Position numbers and translations under genes: made by a program
Shown here: positions 8,201-15,431 of the stretch, piece after piece
How the letters are laid out: each line of letters begins with the position of its first letter
How positions within the stretch are numbered: the stretch's first letter is position 1
The notes under the pieces: model-generated
Told to the model about the DNA's origin: nothing
Databases searched by the model: none
The model's input: the letters and a program-made list of their open reading frames with translations, nothing else
Assembly: GCA_910588495.1 (NCBI GenBank)
Contig: CAJUPU010000001.1
Span: 1 to 64,000, forward strand
Direction of reading: 5' to 3'
DNA from: an uncultured Oscillospiraceae bacterium
Lineage (GTDB): Bacteria; Bacillota; Clostridia; Oscillospirales; Oscillospiraceae
DNA length: 64,000 nt

Positions 8201-8785
8201 TTATCCGTTTTCCCTCCGCAGCACCCCCAGGAGCAGCCACAGGGCGGTGAGCAGCAGCGTCACATTGGCGTAATGGACGGCGGCCACCGCTCCTACCCCC
8301 ACCAGCAGGCCCACCAGACAGCCGGACAAGGCGGTCATCAGCCGCTCCGCCCAGTCGGGATCCAGCCGGCCCGCCAGCAGGCCGTACAGCACCCGCCCGC
8401 CGTCCAGGGGCAGGATGGGCAGCAGATTGAACGCCCCCACCGCCAGCGTGAGCGCCGCCGCCAGGCCCCAGCCCCAAAGCAGCGCCAGGGCTCCGAACAG
8501 CAGGTTTGCCGCCGGGCCTGCCAGCGCCACCAGGCTGTCCCGGCCGTAGCCCAGCGGCCTGGGGTAGCCCATGCGCAGCTCCGCTCCCACCGCCGTCAGA
8601 GACAGCTTTTCCACCCGGCCCCCAAACGCGGCGGCGGCGGCAATGTGGCCCAGCTCGTGGAGGACGCAGGCCGCCAGCCCCCAGGGCAGCAGCCCCACCC
8701 CCTCGTCCAGCCAGAACAGCACCGCCAGCAGGAGCAGGAAGCCGGGGGTCGCCTCCACCCGGAGGCGGTCATGACAGGTCCACAT
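8201..8785 (-). CDS. spoIVFB: SpoIVFB-like intramembrane zinc metalloprotease (M50)
   Basis: Polytopic membrane protein of 194 residues with the site-2 protease motifs HELGH (His43, Glu44, His47) inside one hydrophobic segment and NLLPILPLDGGR (Asp129) in another. In Bacillus SpoIVFB releases sigma-K from pro-sigma-K in the mother cell. The gene directly follows and overlaps a SpoIVFA-like gene by 17 bases, which is the main reason for this assignment. The start at ATG 8785 is uncertain because no strong ribosome binding site is seen; coupling to the upstream gene is likely. A generic M50 peptidase is the alternative. Confidence 0.82.
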   Translation of the reverse strand: MWTCHDRLRVEATPGFLLLLAVLFWLDEGVGLLPWGLAACVLHELGHIAAAAAFGGRVEKLSLTAVGAELRMGYPRPLGYGRDSLVALAGPAANLLFGALALLWGWGLAAALTLAVGAFNLLPILPLDGGRVLYGLLAGRLDPDWAERLMTALSGCLVGLLVGVGAVAAVHYANVTLLLTALWLLLGVLRRENG

Positions 8786-9761
8786 AATAGGCCGGGTCCA
8801 GCCGGATATCGTCCTTTTCGATGGTGAGGTGCAGGTGGGAGCCGGTGGCGTTGCCTGTGTGGCCCACCAGCGCCACCGTCTGTCCGCAGGCCACCGGGTC
8901 CCCCTTGCGGACCAGCAGCTTGCTGCAATGGGCGTAGAAGCTGCTCACGTTGTTTTCATGGTCGATCATCAGATAGTTCCCAAATTCGTCGCTCTCCCCG
9001 ATATATCTCACGGTGCCGGCGGCAAAGGCGCCGATCTCCGCCCCCTCCTCTGCGCCGATATCCAAGGCCAGGTGGAACTCCTTTTTGCCGTTGATGGGGC
9101 TGTCCCGGTATCCGAAGCCGGAGGTGGCGGTGCCGTCCACCGGCACCGCGGTCTCGCTCAAGCCCAGCTCGTAGAAGGCCAGGCTCACGTTGCGGGGCAG
9201 CTCGATCCCATCGTCGGTGTACTCCTGAGCCATGGCCGTCACCACCTGGGGCGGGACGGACTCCGACGGAACAGGCTCTGGATCGGGCTGGGCCCGGACC
9301 GGCTCGTCCCCCTTTTGGACAAAGCCGCCGCCCGCCAAAAGGCCGTTGTCATGGACATAGGCCAGTCCGCCTCCGGGCGCCTGACTCAGCAGCGTCACCG
9401 GCCGCTGAGAGACATCCGGCGGGGGCGAAGGCGCCTCCTCCTCCACCTCCCCGCCCATCAGGGTGATGCACAGCGCCTCCAGCGCGTTTTGGACCGGCTC
9501 GCCCTGAGAGAGGTCCGTGCCGAACCGCTGGAACGCGGCCTTCAGGTCCACGTTGGCGGAGGCGGCCGTCCGCCACGCCTCCAGCTGGGCGGGAAATACA
9601 CCGCGCCCGATGTAGACCAGCAGGAACAGGGCTACGCTGACCGCCAGCTGGAGCAGCCTGCGCTGTTCCCCCTCCGCCCCGCTGTTCTTGGCGGGATGCC
9701 TGGTCCTCTGGGGAGCCCTCCGTCCCCTGTCCGCCGCTGTACGCCTGGATGCCCCGTCCAT
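8769..9761 (-). CDS. spoIVFA: SpoIVFA-like membrane protein with LytM/M23 domain
   Basis: Protein of 330 residues: a basic N-terminus, one membrane segment near residues 36-55 (LLQLAVSVALFLLVYIG), an extracytoplasmic linker and a C-terminal M23 (LytM) domain. The metal site reads HLALD and later HLHLT, so the zinc ligands of M23 look largely kept, although the first motif lacks the usual glycine of HxGxD. In Bacillus SpoIVFA anchors and inhibits SpoIVFB. Gene order, topology and a sigma-E-like promoter upstream support this role; a SpoIIQ-like peptidase is the alternative. The ATG at 9761 follows AGGAGGGG by 5 bases. Confidence 0.8.
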   Translation of the reverse strand: MDGASRRTAADRGRRAPQRTRHPAKNSGAEGEQRRLLQLAVSVALFLLVYIGRGVFPAQLEAWRTAASANVDLKAAFQRFGTDLSQGEPVQNALEALCITLMGGEVEEEAPSPPPDVSQRPVTLLSQAPGGGLAYVHDNGLLAGGGFVQKGDEPVRAQPDPEPVPSESVPPQVVTAMAQEYTDDGIELPRNVSLAFYELGLSETAVPVDGTATSGFGYRDSPINGKKEFHLALDIGAEEGAEIGAFAAGTVRYIGESDEFGNYLMIDHENNVSSFYAHCSKLLVRKGDPVACGQTVALVGHTGNATGSHLHLTIEKDDIRLDPAYYVDLS

Positions 9762-9793
9762 AGCCGCCCCTCCTTGTCCATACCTTCTGGCTT

Positions 9794-9822
9794 ACTGTAT
9801 GTCCAAGGCCGGAGTTTTATGC
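9794..9822 (-). promoter_or_regulatory. Probable sigma-E promoter of spoIVFA-spoIVFB
   Basis: On the minus strand GCATAAA (9816-9822) and, 14 bases later, CATACAGT (9794-9801). The second fits the sigma-E -10 consensus CATACA-T and the first fits the ATA-centred -35. It sits about 33 bases before the spoIVFA start, as expected for mother-cell expression. Consensus is from Bacillus; use here is inferred. Confidence 0.72.
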
Positions 9823-9872
9823 AGCCCTAACGCCGATCGTGCCCACAAAACAGCCTTCCCCTGCCGGCGCAT

Positions 9873-9907
9873 CAAAAAACCGGGCGCTCCCCTATGGGAA
9901 CGCCCGA
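9873..9907 (-). terminator. Intrinsic terminator downstream of tRNA-Gly
   Basis: Stem CGGGCGTTCCC / GGGAGCGCCCG with a short loop and a TTTTTT run on the minus strand, immediately 3' of the tRNA. Position fits a monocistronic tRNA gene. Confidence 0.85.
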
Positions 9908-9914
9908 TTTTAAG

Positions 9915-9988
9915 TGGAGCGGGTGAGGGGAATCGAACCCCCGTGTTCAGCTTGGGAAGCTGACATTCTGCCATTGAACTACACCCGC
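9915..9988 (-). tRNA. tRNA-Gly (anticodon CCC)
   Basis: Cloverleaf read on the minus strand: 7-bp acceptor GCGGGTG/CACCCGC (9982-9988 with 9919-9925), D arm with AGTTCAATGGCAGAAT, anticodon stem TCAGC/GCTGA around loop TTCCCAA, T loop GTTCGATTC, discriminator T and an encoded CCA at 9915-9917. The anticodon CCC reads GGG. Length is 74 bases with CCA, usual for tRNA-Gly. Confidence 0.95.
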
Positions 9989-10087
9989 GACTTCTTTTGC
10001 ATTATAGCAGGCTCCGGCGGAAAATGCAAGCTTTTTTTTTTGCAGAACTAACAGAATATGGAATTTCAAAATTTTCACAAAAATCTC

Positions 10088-10116
10088 TTTACAAACGGAA
10101 CAATTATTGCTATAAT
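10088..10116 (+). promoter_or_regulatory. Strong sigma-A promoter of a microprotein unit
   Basis: TTTACA (10088-10093), 17-base spacer, perfect TATAAT (10111-10116). The predicted start of transcription is near 10123, about 12 bases before GGAGGT. This is the best consensus promoter seen on the plus strand of this region. Confidence 0.85.
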
Positions 10117-10141
10117 GATAACAACAAATTTAGTGGAGGTG

Positions 10142-10228
10142 ATGATGATGAAGGTCCTCTTATCAATGCCCGTTGATATCGACGAGTTGATCTTCGCCGG
10201 AGAGACTACCGTTCCCAGCGACCGCTGA
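10142..10228 (+). CDS. Orphan small ORF, 27-29 residues, own promoter and terminator
   Basis: Short open frame with three tandem ATGs (10142, 10145, 10148) directly after GGAGGT (10135-10140); the third gives the best spacing. The peptide from that ATG begins MKVLLSMPVDIDELIFAG and ends in VPSDR. No membrane segment, leader-peptide codon run or known domain is recognised. A strong promoter and an intrinsic terminator enclose it in about 165 bases, and both neighbours face the other way, so it is not a leader of another gene. It may be a true microprotein, or the unit may be a small RNA that happens to carry an ORF. Confidence 0.6.
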   Translation: MMMKVLLSMPVDIDELIFAGETTVPSDR

Positions 10229-10262
10229 GCACGACGTACTTTCAATGGTATAAGATATGGCT

Positions 10263-10290
10263 CGTCCCCCCTGCGGGACGTTTTTATTTT
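10263..10290 (+). terminator. Intrinsic terminator of the microprotein unit
   Basis: CGTCCC/GGGACG stem followed by TTTTTATTTT on the plus strand, 35 bases after the small ORF stop. It closes the unit before the converging Bax-inhibitor gene. Confidence 0.85.
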
Positions 10291-10296
10291 ACCTTC

Positions 10297-10332
10297 AAAA
10301 AGGACACCGCCGATCATGGCGGTGTCCTTTTT
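10297..10332. terminator. Bidirectional terminator after the histidine operon / BI-1 gene
   Basis: AAAAAGGACACCGCC and its exact complement around a 6-base loop, with A and T runs on both sides, so it works on either strand. It lies 20 bases after the Bax-inhibitor stop on the minus strand and ends the histidine transcript. Confidence 0.9.
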
Positions 10333-10351
10333 GCTGTTCAGAGCGTTACGA

Positions 10352-11074
10352 TCACCGGCTGCTCCGGCCCCGGCCCAGGAAACGCAGCAGGTAGAGGAAC
10401 AGGTTGATGAAGTCCAGATACAGCTGCAGTGCGGAGTAGATGGACGCCTTTTGCAGCATGACCTCATCGCCGTAGAAATAGGAGTAGTTGGCCTTGATCT
10501 TCTGGGTATCATAGGCGGTGAAGCACAGGAACACCACGATGCCCACCATGCAGATGATCCGCTCCATGGCGGTCAGATCCAGGAACATGGTCAGCAGCCC
10601 CGCGATCAGCAGGAAGATGAGGCCGCCGATGAGGAAGGGTCCCAGCTTGGACAGATCGGTCTGAGTGAACCGGCCGTAGAGGGCGAACGCGCCGAAAAAC
10701 AGGGCGGTGAGGCCGAAGATGACCACCAGGTCCGCCACGCCATAGGCCACGAAGTACACCGAGAACACGATCCCATTGAGGATAGAGTAGACGGTGAACA
10801 GCATCCGGGTGACCCCCACCGGCCGCTTCAAGATCCCCACGGACATGATGAGCACCACCGCCACCTCCGCGATGAGCAGGACCATGGGGATGTAGGGATT
10901 CCCAAAGAAATAGACCACCAGCCCGGTCTCAGCCAGGGCCGCCGCCAGCAGGAATGTGACCATCAGCCCCAGGAACATCCAGCCGAAGGTGCGGGAGATA
11001 TACTGGTTCAGCGTCAGCCCCGCCTGGGCGTAGCCGCTGTCGAAGTCATAACGGCCCATATTTCGTTCATCCAT
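10352..11074 (-). CDS. Bax inhibitor-1 / YccA family membrane protein
   Basis: Integral membrane protein of 240 residues with seven hydrophobic segments and the BI-1 features: N-terminal YISRTFGWMFLGL, the TRMLFTVYSILNGIVFS region, and the C-terminal AYDTQKIK motif whose aspartate belongs to the pH-sensing pair in the family. The bacterial role is uncertain; homologues conduct calcium or interact with FtsH. The ATG at 11074 follows AAGGAG by 8 bases and starts 2 bases after the hisE stop, so it is the last gene of the histidine transcript, though nothing links it to histidine synthesis. Confidence 0.9.
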   Translation of the reverse strand: MDERNMGRYDFDSGYAQAGLTLNQYISRTFGWMFLGLMVTFLLAAALAETGLVVYFFGNPYIPMVLLIAEVAVVLIMSVGILKRPVGVTRMLFTVYSILNGIVFSVYFVAYGVADLVVIFGLTALFFGAFALYGRFTQTDLSKLGPFLIGGLIFLLIAGLLTMFLDLTAMERIICMVGIVVFLCFTAYDTQKIKANYSYFYGDEVMLQKASIYSALQLYLDFINLFLYLLRFLGRGRSSR

Positions 11075-11076
11075 AT

Positions 11077-11403
11077 TCAACTCTCCTTATCCACTTGTTT
11101 CATCTGCTTCAGGTTGCCGATCTTCCGCGCCCGGCGGTCCAGTTCCGCCAGCACGTCCTCCAGTGGGATTCCCTGCTCCGCCATCATCACCATCAGGTGG
11201 TAGATGAGGTCGGAGATCTCTCCCACCGTGTCGGACGGCACGCCGTTCTTGGCGGCGATGACGGTCTCGGCACACTCCTCGCCCACCTTTTTCAGGATCT
11301 TATCCAGCCCCTTGTCGAACAGATAGCAGGTGTAGGACCCCTCCTGGGGGTCGGTCTTGCGGCTCAGGACCACCGAGTAGAGCCGTTCCAGTGTACCATC
11401 CAT
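11077..11403 (-). CDS. hisE: Phosphoribosyl-ATP pyrophosphohydrolase
   Basis: Second step of histidine synthesis: PR-ATP to PR-AMP and pyrophosphate. It has 108 residues, with the MazG-like acidic motif KVGEECAETVIAAKN and the downstream EISDLIYHLMVMM helix. It is a stand-alone gene, not fused to hisI as in enteric bacteria. The ATG at 11403 follows GGAGGG. It sits 31 bases after hisI. Confidence 0.95.
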   Translation of the reverse strand: MDGTLERLYSVVLSRKTDPQEGSYTCYLFDKGLDKILKKVGEECAETVIAAKNGVPSDTVGEISDLIYHLMVMMAEQGIPLEDVLAELDRRARKIGNLKQMKQVDKES

Positions 11404-11434
11404 ATCATATCCCTCCAGCCTTGGCTTTCATACA

Positions 11435-11761
11435 TTATATCTCGATCTGCCGGAAAAAGCAACTGTGGGCCCCCGTGTGGCAGACGGGGCCGTCGGGCAC
11501 GCAGACATACAGCAGGGTGTCGGTGTCGCAGTCGGTAAAGATCTCCTTCACATGGAGGAAATTCCCGCTGGTCTCCCCCTTGTTCCAAAGGGACTGACGG
11601 CTCCGACTCCAAAACCAGGCCGTTTTGGTCTCAAGAGTGCGCTCCACCGCCTCCCGGTCGGTGAAGCCCAGCATGAGCACCTCGCCGCTCCCCTGCTCCT
11701 GGACGATCACCGGGATCAGCTTCGATTTTTGGAACAGCAGATCGAGATCGAACATATCCAT
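11435..11761 (-). CDS. hisI: Phosphoribosyl-AMP cyclohydrolase
   Basis: Third step of histidine synthesis, opening the adenine ring of PR-AMP. It has 108 residues. The metal-binding aspartates in DCDTD and the cysteines in VCHTGAHSCF are visible, as is TAWFWSRSRQSLWNKGETSGN. The ATG at 11761 follows immediately after the hisF stop, with GGTGAGGTGA as the coupled ribosome binding region. Confidence 0.96.
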   Translation of the reverse strand: MDMFDLDLLFQKSKLIPVIVQEQGSGEVLMLGFTDREAVERTLETKTAWFWSRSRQSLWNKGETSGNFLHVKEIFTDCDTDTLLYVCVPDGPVCHTGAHSCFFRQIEI

Positions 11762-12517
11762 TCACCTCACCGGGATGTCCTTTTGCCGCAGGAATTCCTT
11801 GACCTGGGGCACCGTCAGCTCTCCGAAATGGAACAGCGACGCCGCCAGCGCCGCGTCACAGCCAGTCTCCCGGAACACCTGGGCGAAGTGCTCCAGGCTG
11901 CCGCAGCCGCCGGAGGCGATCACCGGGATCGAAACGGCCTCCGCGATCGCCCTGGTCATCTCCACATCGAACCCCGCCTTAGTGCCGTCCGCATCCATGG
12001 AGGTGAGCAGGATCTCCCCCGCGCCCAGGGCCTGGCCGCGCTTTGCCCACTCCACCGCGTCCAGCCCGGTGGGCGTGCGGCCTCCGGCCACCACCACCTC
12101 GTACCAGCCCTCCGGACGGCGGCGGGCGTCGATGGCCAGCACCACACATTGAGAGCCGAACCGTTGGGCGGCGCGAGCGATCAAGGTCTCATCCTTTACA
12201 GCGGCGGAGTTGACGGATATCTTGTCCGCCCCCGCCCGGAGCAGCCGCTGGAAGTCCTCCAGGGTGCGGATGCCGCCCCCCACGGTGAGCGGCACAAACA
12301 CCTGGGCGGCGGTGCGCTCCACCACGTCGGCCACAGTGTCCCGGGCATCGCTGGTGGCGGTGATGTCCAAAAAGACGATCTCGTCAGCCCCCTGGTCTGA
12401 GTAGGCCCGGGCCAGTTCCACCGGATCGCCCGCCTCCCGGATGTTCACGAAATTGACTCCCTTGACCACCCGGCCGTCCCGCACGTCCAGGCAGGGGATG
12501 ATGCGTTTGGCTAACAT
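11762..12517 (-). CDS. hisF: Imidazole glycerol phosphate synthase cyclase subunit
   Basis: (beta-alpha)8 barrel that uses ammonia from HisH to make imidazole glycerol phosphate and AICAR. It has 251 residues with catalytic Asp11 (PCLDVRDGRVVKG) and Asp130 (AIDARRR), and the C-terminal phosphate loops ASGGCGS and ALAASLFH. ATG at 12517 after GGAGGAG; it overlaps the FlaR-like gene by 7 bases. Confidence 0.97.
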   Translation of the reverse strand: MLAKRIIPCLDVRDGRVVKGVNFVNIREAGDPVELARAYSDQGADEIVFLDITATSDARDTVADVVERTAAQVFVPLTVGGGIRTLEDFQRLLRAGADKISVNSAAVKDETLIARAAQRFGSQCVVLAIDARRRPEGWYEVVVAGGRTPTGLDAVEWAKRGQALGAGEILLTSMDADGTKAGFDVEMTRAIAEAVSIPVIASGGCGSLEHFAQVFRETGCDAALAASLFHFGELTVPQVKEFLRQKDIPVR

Positions 12518-13020
12518 GGCAGCTCCTCCAAATAGCGGTCGATGTCCCGCTGACCCTTCAAGACCACGGACTTATCCGGATATCTCTCCCAAACGGCCCG
12601 GAATTCCCCCCGTTTTTGACGGGTCCGGCCCTTCCACAAGATCCACCACATAAATTCCAAGTCCATCTTCTCAGGACAGCCCTCGCCCATGTCAGCACGA
12701 GTCCTGCCTCGATAGCGAAAATAGCGCTTCCACGCCCGGATCAGGCAGACCGACCGGGGAAAGTCCAGGATGACGATCTCATCCGCCTCGGCCAAACGGC
12801 GCTCATATTCGAATCTTATGTAGTTTCCCTCGATGACCCAGGCCGGATGTTCCATGAACGCGTGGACCATCCGGTGGGCCTCTCCCCTGTCCCGCTCCTG
12901 CCAGCCGGGCGCCCAGTGCACTCGGTCGAAGTGGAGCACCGGGATGCCGTACCGCTCCCCCAGGGCCCGGGCCAGGGTGGATTTCCCCGCCCCGCTGTAG
13001 CCCATCACCGCGATCTTCAC
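12511..13020 (-). CDS. FlaR / DNA topology modulation type P-loop kinase-like protein
   Basis: Adenylate-kinase-like P-loop NTPase of 169 residues. It has Walker A GYSGAGKSTLA at the N-terminus, HFDRVHWAPGW, and WVIEGNY followed by ILDFPRS and several arginines typical of small nucleotide kinases. Homologues are annotated as topology modulation protein or FlaR; the substrate is not known. The GTG at 13020 overlaps the hisA stop as GTGA and the end overlaps hisF, so it is translated within the histidine operon between hisA and hisF, with no known role in that pathway. Confidence 0.85.
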   Translation of the reverse strand: MKIAVMGYSGAGKSTLARALGERYGIPVLHFDRVHWAPGWQERDRGEAHRMVHAFMEHPAWVIEGNYIRFEYERRLAEADEIVILDFPRSVCLIRAWKRYFRYRGRTRADMGEGCPEKMDLEFMWWILWKGRTRQKRGEFRAVWERYPDKSVVLKGQRDIDRYLEELPC

Positions 13021-13739
13021 CCTTGCGGCCCCGCCTCGCGGACGGCCTGGGCCAGATCGAGGGTCCCGGCATAGTACGCTTTGCCGATGATGGCCCCATA
13101 CAGTCCCATATCCCGGAGCCGTTTCACATCATCCAGAGTGGTCACTCCTCCCGAGGCCACGATATGGCAGCCGATCTCCTTTTGCAGCGCGGCCAGCTGA
13201 TCGAAGCTGGGACCGGACAGCATCCCATCGGTGGCGATGTCTGTAAAGATTATCATCTTTACACCTTTTGCCTCCATCTGCCGGGCCAGCTCCAGCCCGC
13301 TGAGGCCGGAGTCCTTCTCCCAGCCCGCGGTACGCACCCGCCCGTCCAGGCAGTCGATGCCCACAGCCACCCGGTCTCCGTACTGTGTCAGAGCGTAGTC
13401 CACCACCTCGGGCCGGGTGACGGCGGCGGACCCCACGATCAGCCGGGACACTCCCGCCCCGGCCACCGCGTCCACATCCTCCGGCGTCTTGATCCCGCCG
13501 CCCAGCTCCACCGACAGGCCCGACTGCCGGATCACCTCGGAAATGTAGGGAAAATTGATCCGCACGCCACCCCGGGCGCCGTCCAGATCCACCATATGGA
13601 TCCACTTAGCCCCGGCGTCGGCGAAGGCCCGCGCCGTGTCCAGCGCGCTGTCCGCCACCTGGCTGACTGTGGAGAATTCCCCTTTTCGCAGACGGACACA
13701 CGTTCCGTCCTTCATATCTATGGCCGGCAATATGATCAT
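13017..13739 (-). CDS. hisA: ProFAR isomerase
   Basis: Fourth histidine step, an Amadori rearrangement on a (beta-alpha)8 barrel. It has 240 residues with catalytic Asp8 (LPAIDMKDG) and Asp129 (VGIDCLDG), and phosphate-binding VELGGGIK and VASGGVTT. The ATG at 13739 overlaps the hisH stop as ATGA. Since hisF homologues are close relatives, the YIS/SGLELA and DIATDGML stretches favour HisA. Confidence 0.97.
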   Translation of the reverse strand: MIILPAIDMKDGTCVRLRKGEFSTVSQVADSALDTARAFADAGAKWIHMVDLDGARGGVRINFPYISEVIRQSGLSVELGGGIKTPEDVDAVAGAGVSRLIVGSAAVTRPEVVDYALTQYGDRVAVGIDCLDGRVRTAGWEKDSGLSGLELARQMEAKGVKMIIFTDIATDGMLSGPSFDQLAALQKEIGCHIVASGGVTTLDDVKRLRDMGLYGAIIGKAYYAGTLDLAQAVREAGPQG

Positions 13740-14344
13740 CGCATCAAATCTCCAAAATTCTTCAAGATCTGCAGCCCCACCTCGCCGCTTTTTTCTGGGT
13801 GGAACTGACAGCCGTACACCCCACCATGGGATACCGCCGCCACCACAGAAGGGCCGTACTGCGTGCGGGCGATCACGTCCTCCTCATAGGCGGCGCAGCC
13901 GCAGAAGGAGTGGACAAAGTACACATAAGCCCCGTCGTCCAGCCCGCGAAACAGCGGCGAACCGTTTTGAAACTCCAGGCTGTTCCAACCGATATGAGGC
14001 AGCTTGTACGAGGTCTCGATCAGCTGGACCCGCCCGCTGACAAGTCCTAAGCCTTCACAGCTTCTCCCTTCCTCGCCCAGGTCGAACAGCAGCTGCATCC
14101 CCAGGCAGATCCCCAAAATGGGCTTGCGCCCCGCCTGGGCCAGCACGGCCTGGTCAAGACCCGTCTGCCGTAGCTTGTCCGCCGCGTCCGGGAACGCCCC
14201 CACCCCCGGGAGGATCACGGCGTCCGCCCGTTCCAGCCCGGCCGCGTCGCCGGTGATGAGGGTCTTTTGCCCGATATACGCCATGGCGTTGGACACGCTT
14301 TTCAGGTTGCCCACCCCATAATCCACGATGGCGGTATAGCCCAT
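13736..14344 (-). CDS. hisH: Imidazole glycerol phosphate synthase glutaminase subunit
   Basis: Class I glutamine amidotransferase supplying ammonia to HisF. It has 202 residues with nucleophile Cys80 (ILGICLGMQLLF) and His182/Glu184 (CQFHPEKS). The ATG at 14344 overlaps the hisB stop by one base (TGATG), supporting this start; the open frame upstream reads through hisB in another frame and is not coding. Confidence 0.97.
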   Translation of the reverse strand: MGYTAIVDYGVGNLKSVSNAMAYIGQKTLITGDAAGLERADAVILPGVGAFPDAADKLRQTGLDQAVLAQAGRKPILGICLGMQLLFDLGEEGRSCEGLGLVSGRVQLIETSYKLPHIGWNSLEFQNGSPLFRGLDDGAYVYFVHSFCGCAAYEEDVIARTQYGPSVVAAVSHGGVYGCQFHPEKSGEVGLQILKNFGDLMR

Positions 14345-14919
14345 CACAACGCCCCCTTGGTGGAGACGATGGTGTCTCCCTCTACCCCCACGGCCTCCTT
14401 CAGCGCCAGCCCCAGGGACTTGAACAGCGCCTCGGTGATGTGGTGTGCATTGTCTCCATACTCGCATTTTTGGTGTAAAGTGATTCCGCTGTTCATCGCA
14501 AGCGCCCGCATGAATTCCGCCGTCAAACAGCTGTCATAGCCGCCGATCGCGGGCTGGGGCATGGGCGCGTCGAACACCAGATAGGGCCGGTTTGAGATGT
14601 CCAAGACCGTGCCGCAAAGGGCCTCGTCCATGGGCACGGAAGCCGCGCCGTACCGGCGGATGCCCCGTTTGTCCCCCAGCGCCTCCCGGAGCGCCTGGCC
14701 CAGCACGATGCCCACATCCTCCACCGTGTGGTGCCCGTCCACGTGGAGGTCGCCCAGGGCGGACAGCTCCAGGCCAAATCCGGCGTAAAAGGCCAGGGCG
14801 GTGAGCATATGATCGAAGAAGCCGATGCCGGTAGACACGCTCACCTCTCCCCCGTCCAGGCAGAGAGCCAGGGTGATGTCCGTCTCCTTCGTGGTGCGCT
14901 GTATGGTCGCCTGCCGCAT
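14344..14919 (-). CDS. hisB: Imidazoleglycerol-phosphate dehydratase (monofunctional)
   Basis: Dehydrates IGP to imidazole acetol phosphate. It has 191 residues, so only the dehydratase is present, without the histidinol-phosphatase half found in enterics. Metal-binding motifs GFFDHML, DLHVDGHHTVED and EYGDNAHHITEA are intact. The ATG at 14919 has AGGGGGAG upstream. No hisN/histidinol phosphatase is found in the window, so that activity must be encoded elsewhere. Confidence 0.97.
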   Translation of the reverse strand: MRQATIQRTTKETDITLALCLDGGEVSVSTGIGFFDHMLTALAFYAGFGLELSALGDLHVDGHHTVEDVGIVLGQALREALGDKRGIRRYGAASVPMDEALCGTVLDISNRPYLVFDAPMPQPAIGGYDSCLTAEFMRALAMNSGITLHQKCEYGDNAHHITEALFKSLGLALKEAVGVEGDTIVSTKGAL

Positions 14920-14956
14920 GGACAGCTCCCCCTTTACTCTAGACTTTGACGGCCGC

Positions 14957-15361
14957 TCACTCGGCCTCTTTGGAAAACAGCTCTTCCACAAGCTCCTTCG
15001 CGGCCGCATGGTGGGCGGCGGGGACGAAAAAGCGGATGCGCTCCGAAAGGCCCCCTGTTTTGATCGCCAGCCCCGCCCCCAAGGAGCTCTCCTGATAAAA
15101 GGGAACACCGTGCTGGCGCAGGACATCGGCCAGCATCCCCGCCCAAATGGGACTCTGCTCCGTCAGAAAACACATCTCCCCCAGTTTTTGACCGGGCACC
15201 GCCTGGGGTCCCTCTGTCAGCGACTCATATGCCTCCATGCTCATGATGACCAAGTCGCTGTAGCCGTTTTTTGTGATAAAGATCGGCTCGTTTTTCCCGT
15301 GGCAGAGCTCCGAGATCTTCGTGGTATTGCGCAGGTCGGTGATCGGTATGATCTTCGGCAT
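14957..15361 (-). CDS. Phd/YefM-type antitoxin domain joined to a DUF2007-like domain
   Basis: Protein of 134 residues in two parts. Residues 1 to about 55 (MPKIIPITDLRNTTKISELC, KNEPIFITKNGYSDLVIMSMEAYE) match the Phd/YefM antitoxin DNA-binding fold. Residues about 68-134 (from SPIWAGMLADVLRQHGVPFY, ending RIRFFVPAAHHAAAKELVEELF) resemble the DUF2007 putative signal-transducing domain. No RelE, Doc or other toxin gene adjoins it. It lies between hisD and hisB with its own promoter, which carries an operator-like palindrome and a TGTACA hexamer of the YefM type, so autoregulation and control of the downstream his genes are plausible. ATG at 15361 after AAGGGGG. Confidence 0.8.
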   Translation of the reverse strand: MPKIIPITDLRNTTKISELCHGKNEPIFITKNGYSDLVIMSMEAYESLTEGPQAVPGQKLGEMCFLTEQSPIWAGMLADVLRQHGVPFYQESSLGAGLAIKTGGLSERIRFFVPAAHHAAAKELVEELFSKEAE

Positions 15362-15386
15362 ATAAAGGCCCCCTTTCTATGCCATT

Positions 15387-15415
15387 ATCATAGCATGATC
15401 ATGTACAATATGCAA
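15387..15415 (-). promoter_or_regulatory. Internal histidine-operon promoter with operator-like palindrome
   Basis: On the minus strand TTGCAT (15410-15415), 17 bases, TATGAT (15387-15392). Within the spacer lie the 10-bp palindrome CATGATCATG (15394-15403) and, overlapping it, TGTACA (15402-15407), the core hexamer of known YefM operators. It would drive the antitoxin-like gene and hisB through BI-1. Operator role is inferred from position and family knowledge. Confidence 0.75.
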
Positions 15416-15431
15416 GGCGTTTTTATGCGCT

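Noticed and set aside
14957..15361. A classical toxin-antitoxin pair
   Set aside because: Only the antitoxin-like half is present. Neighbours on both sides are hisB and hisD, with no second small gene in between.
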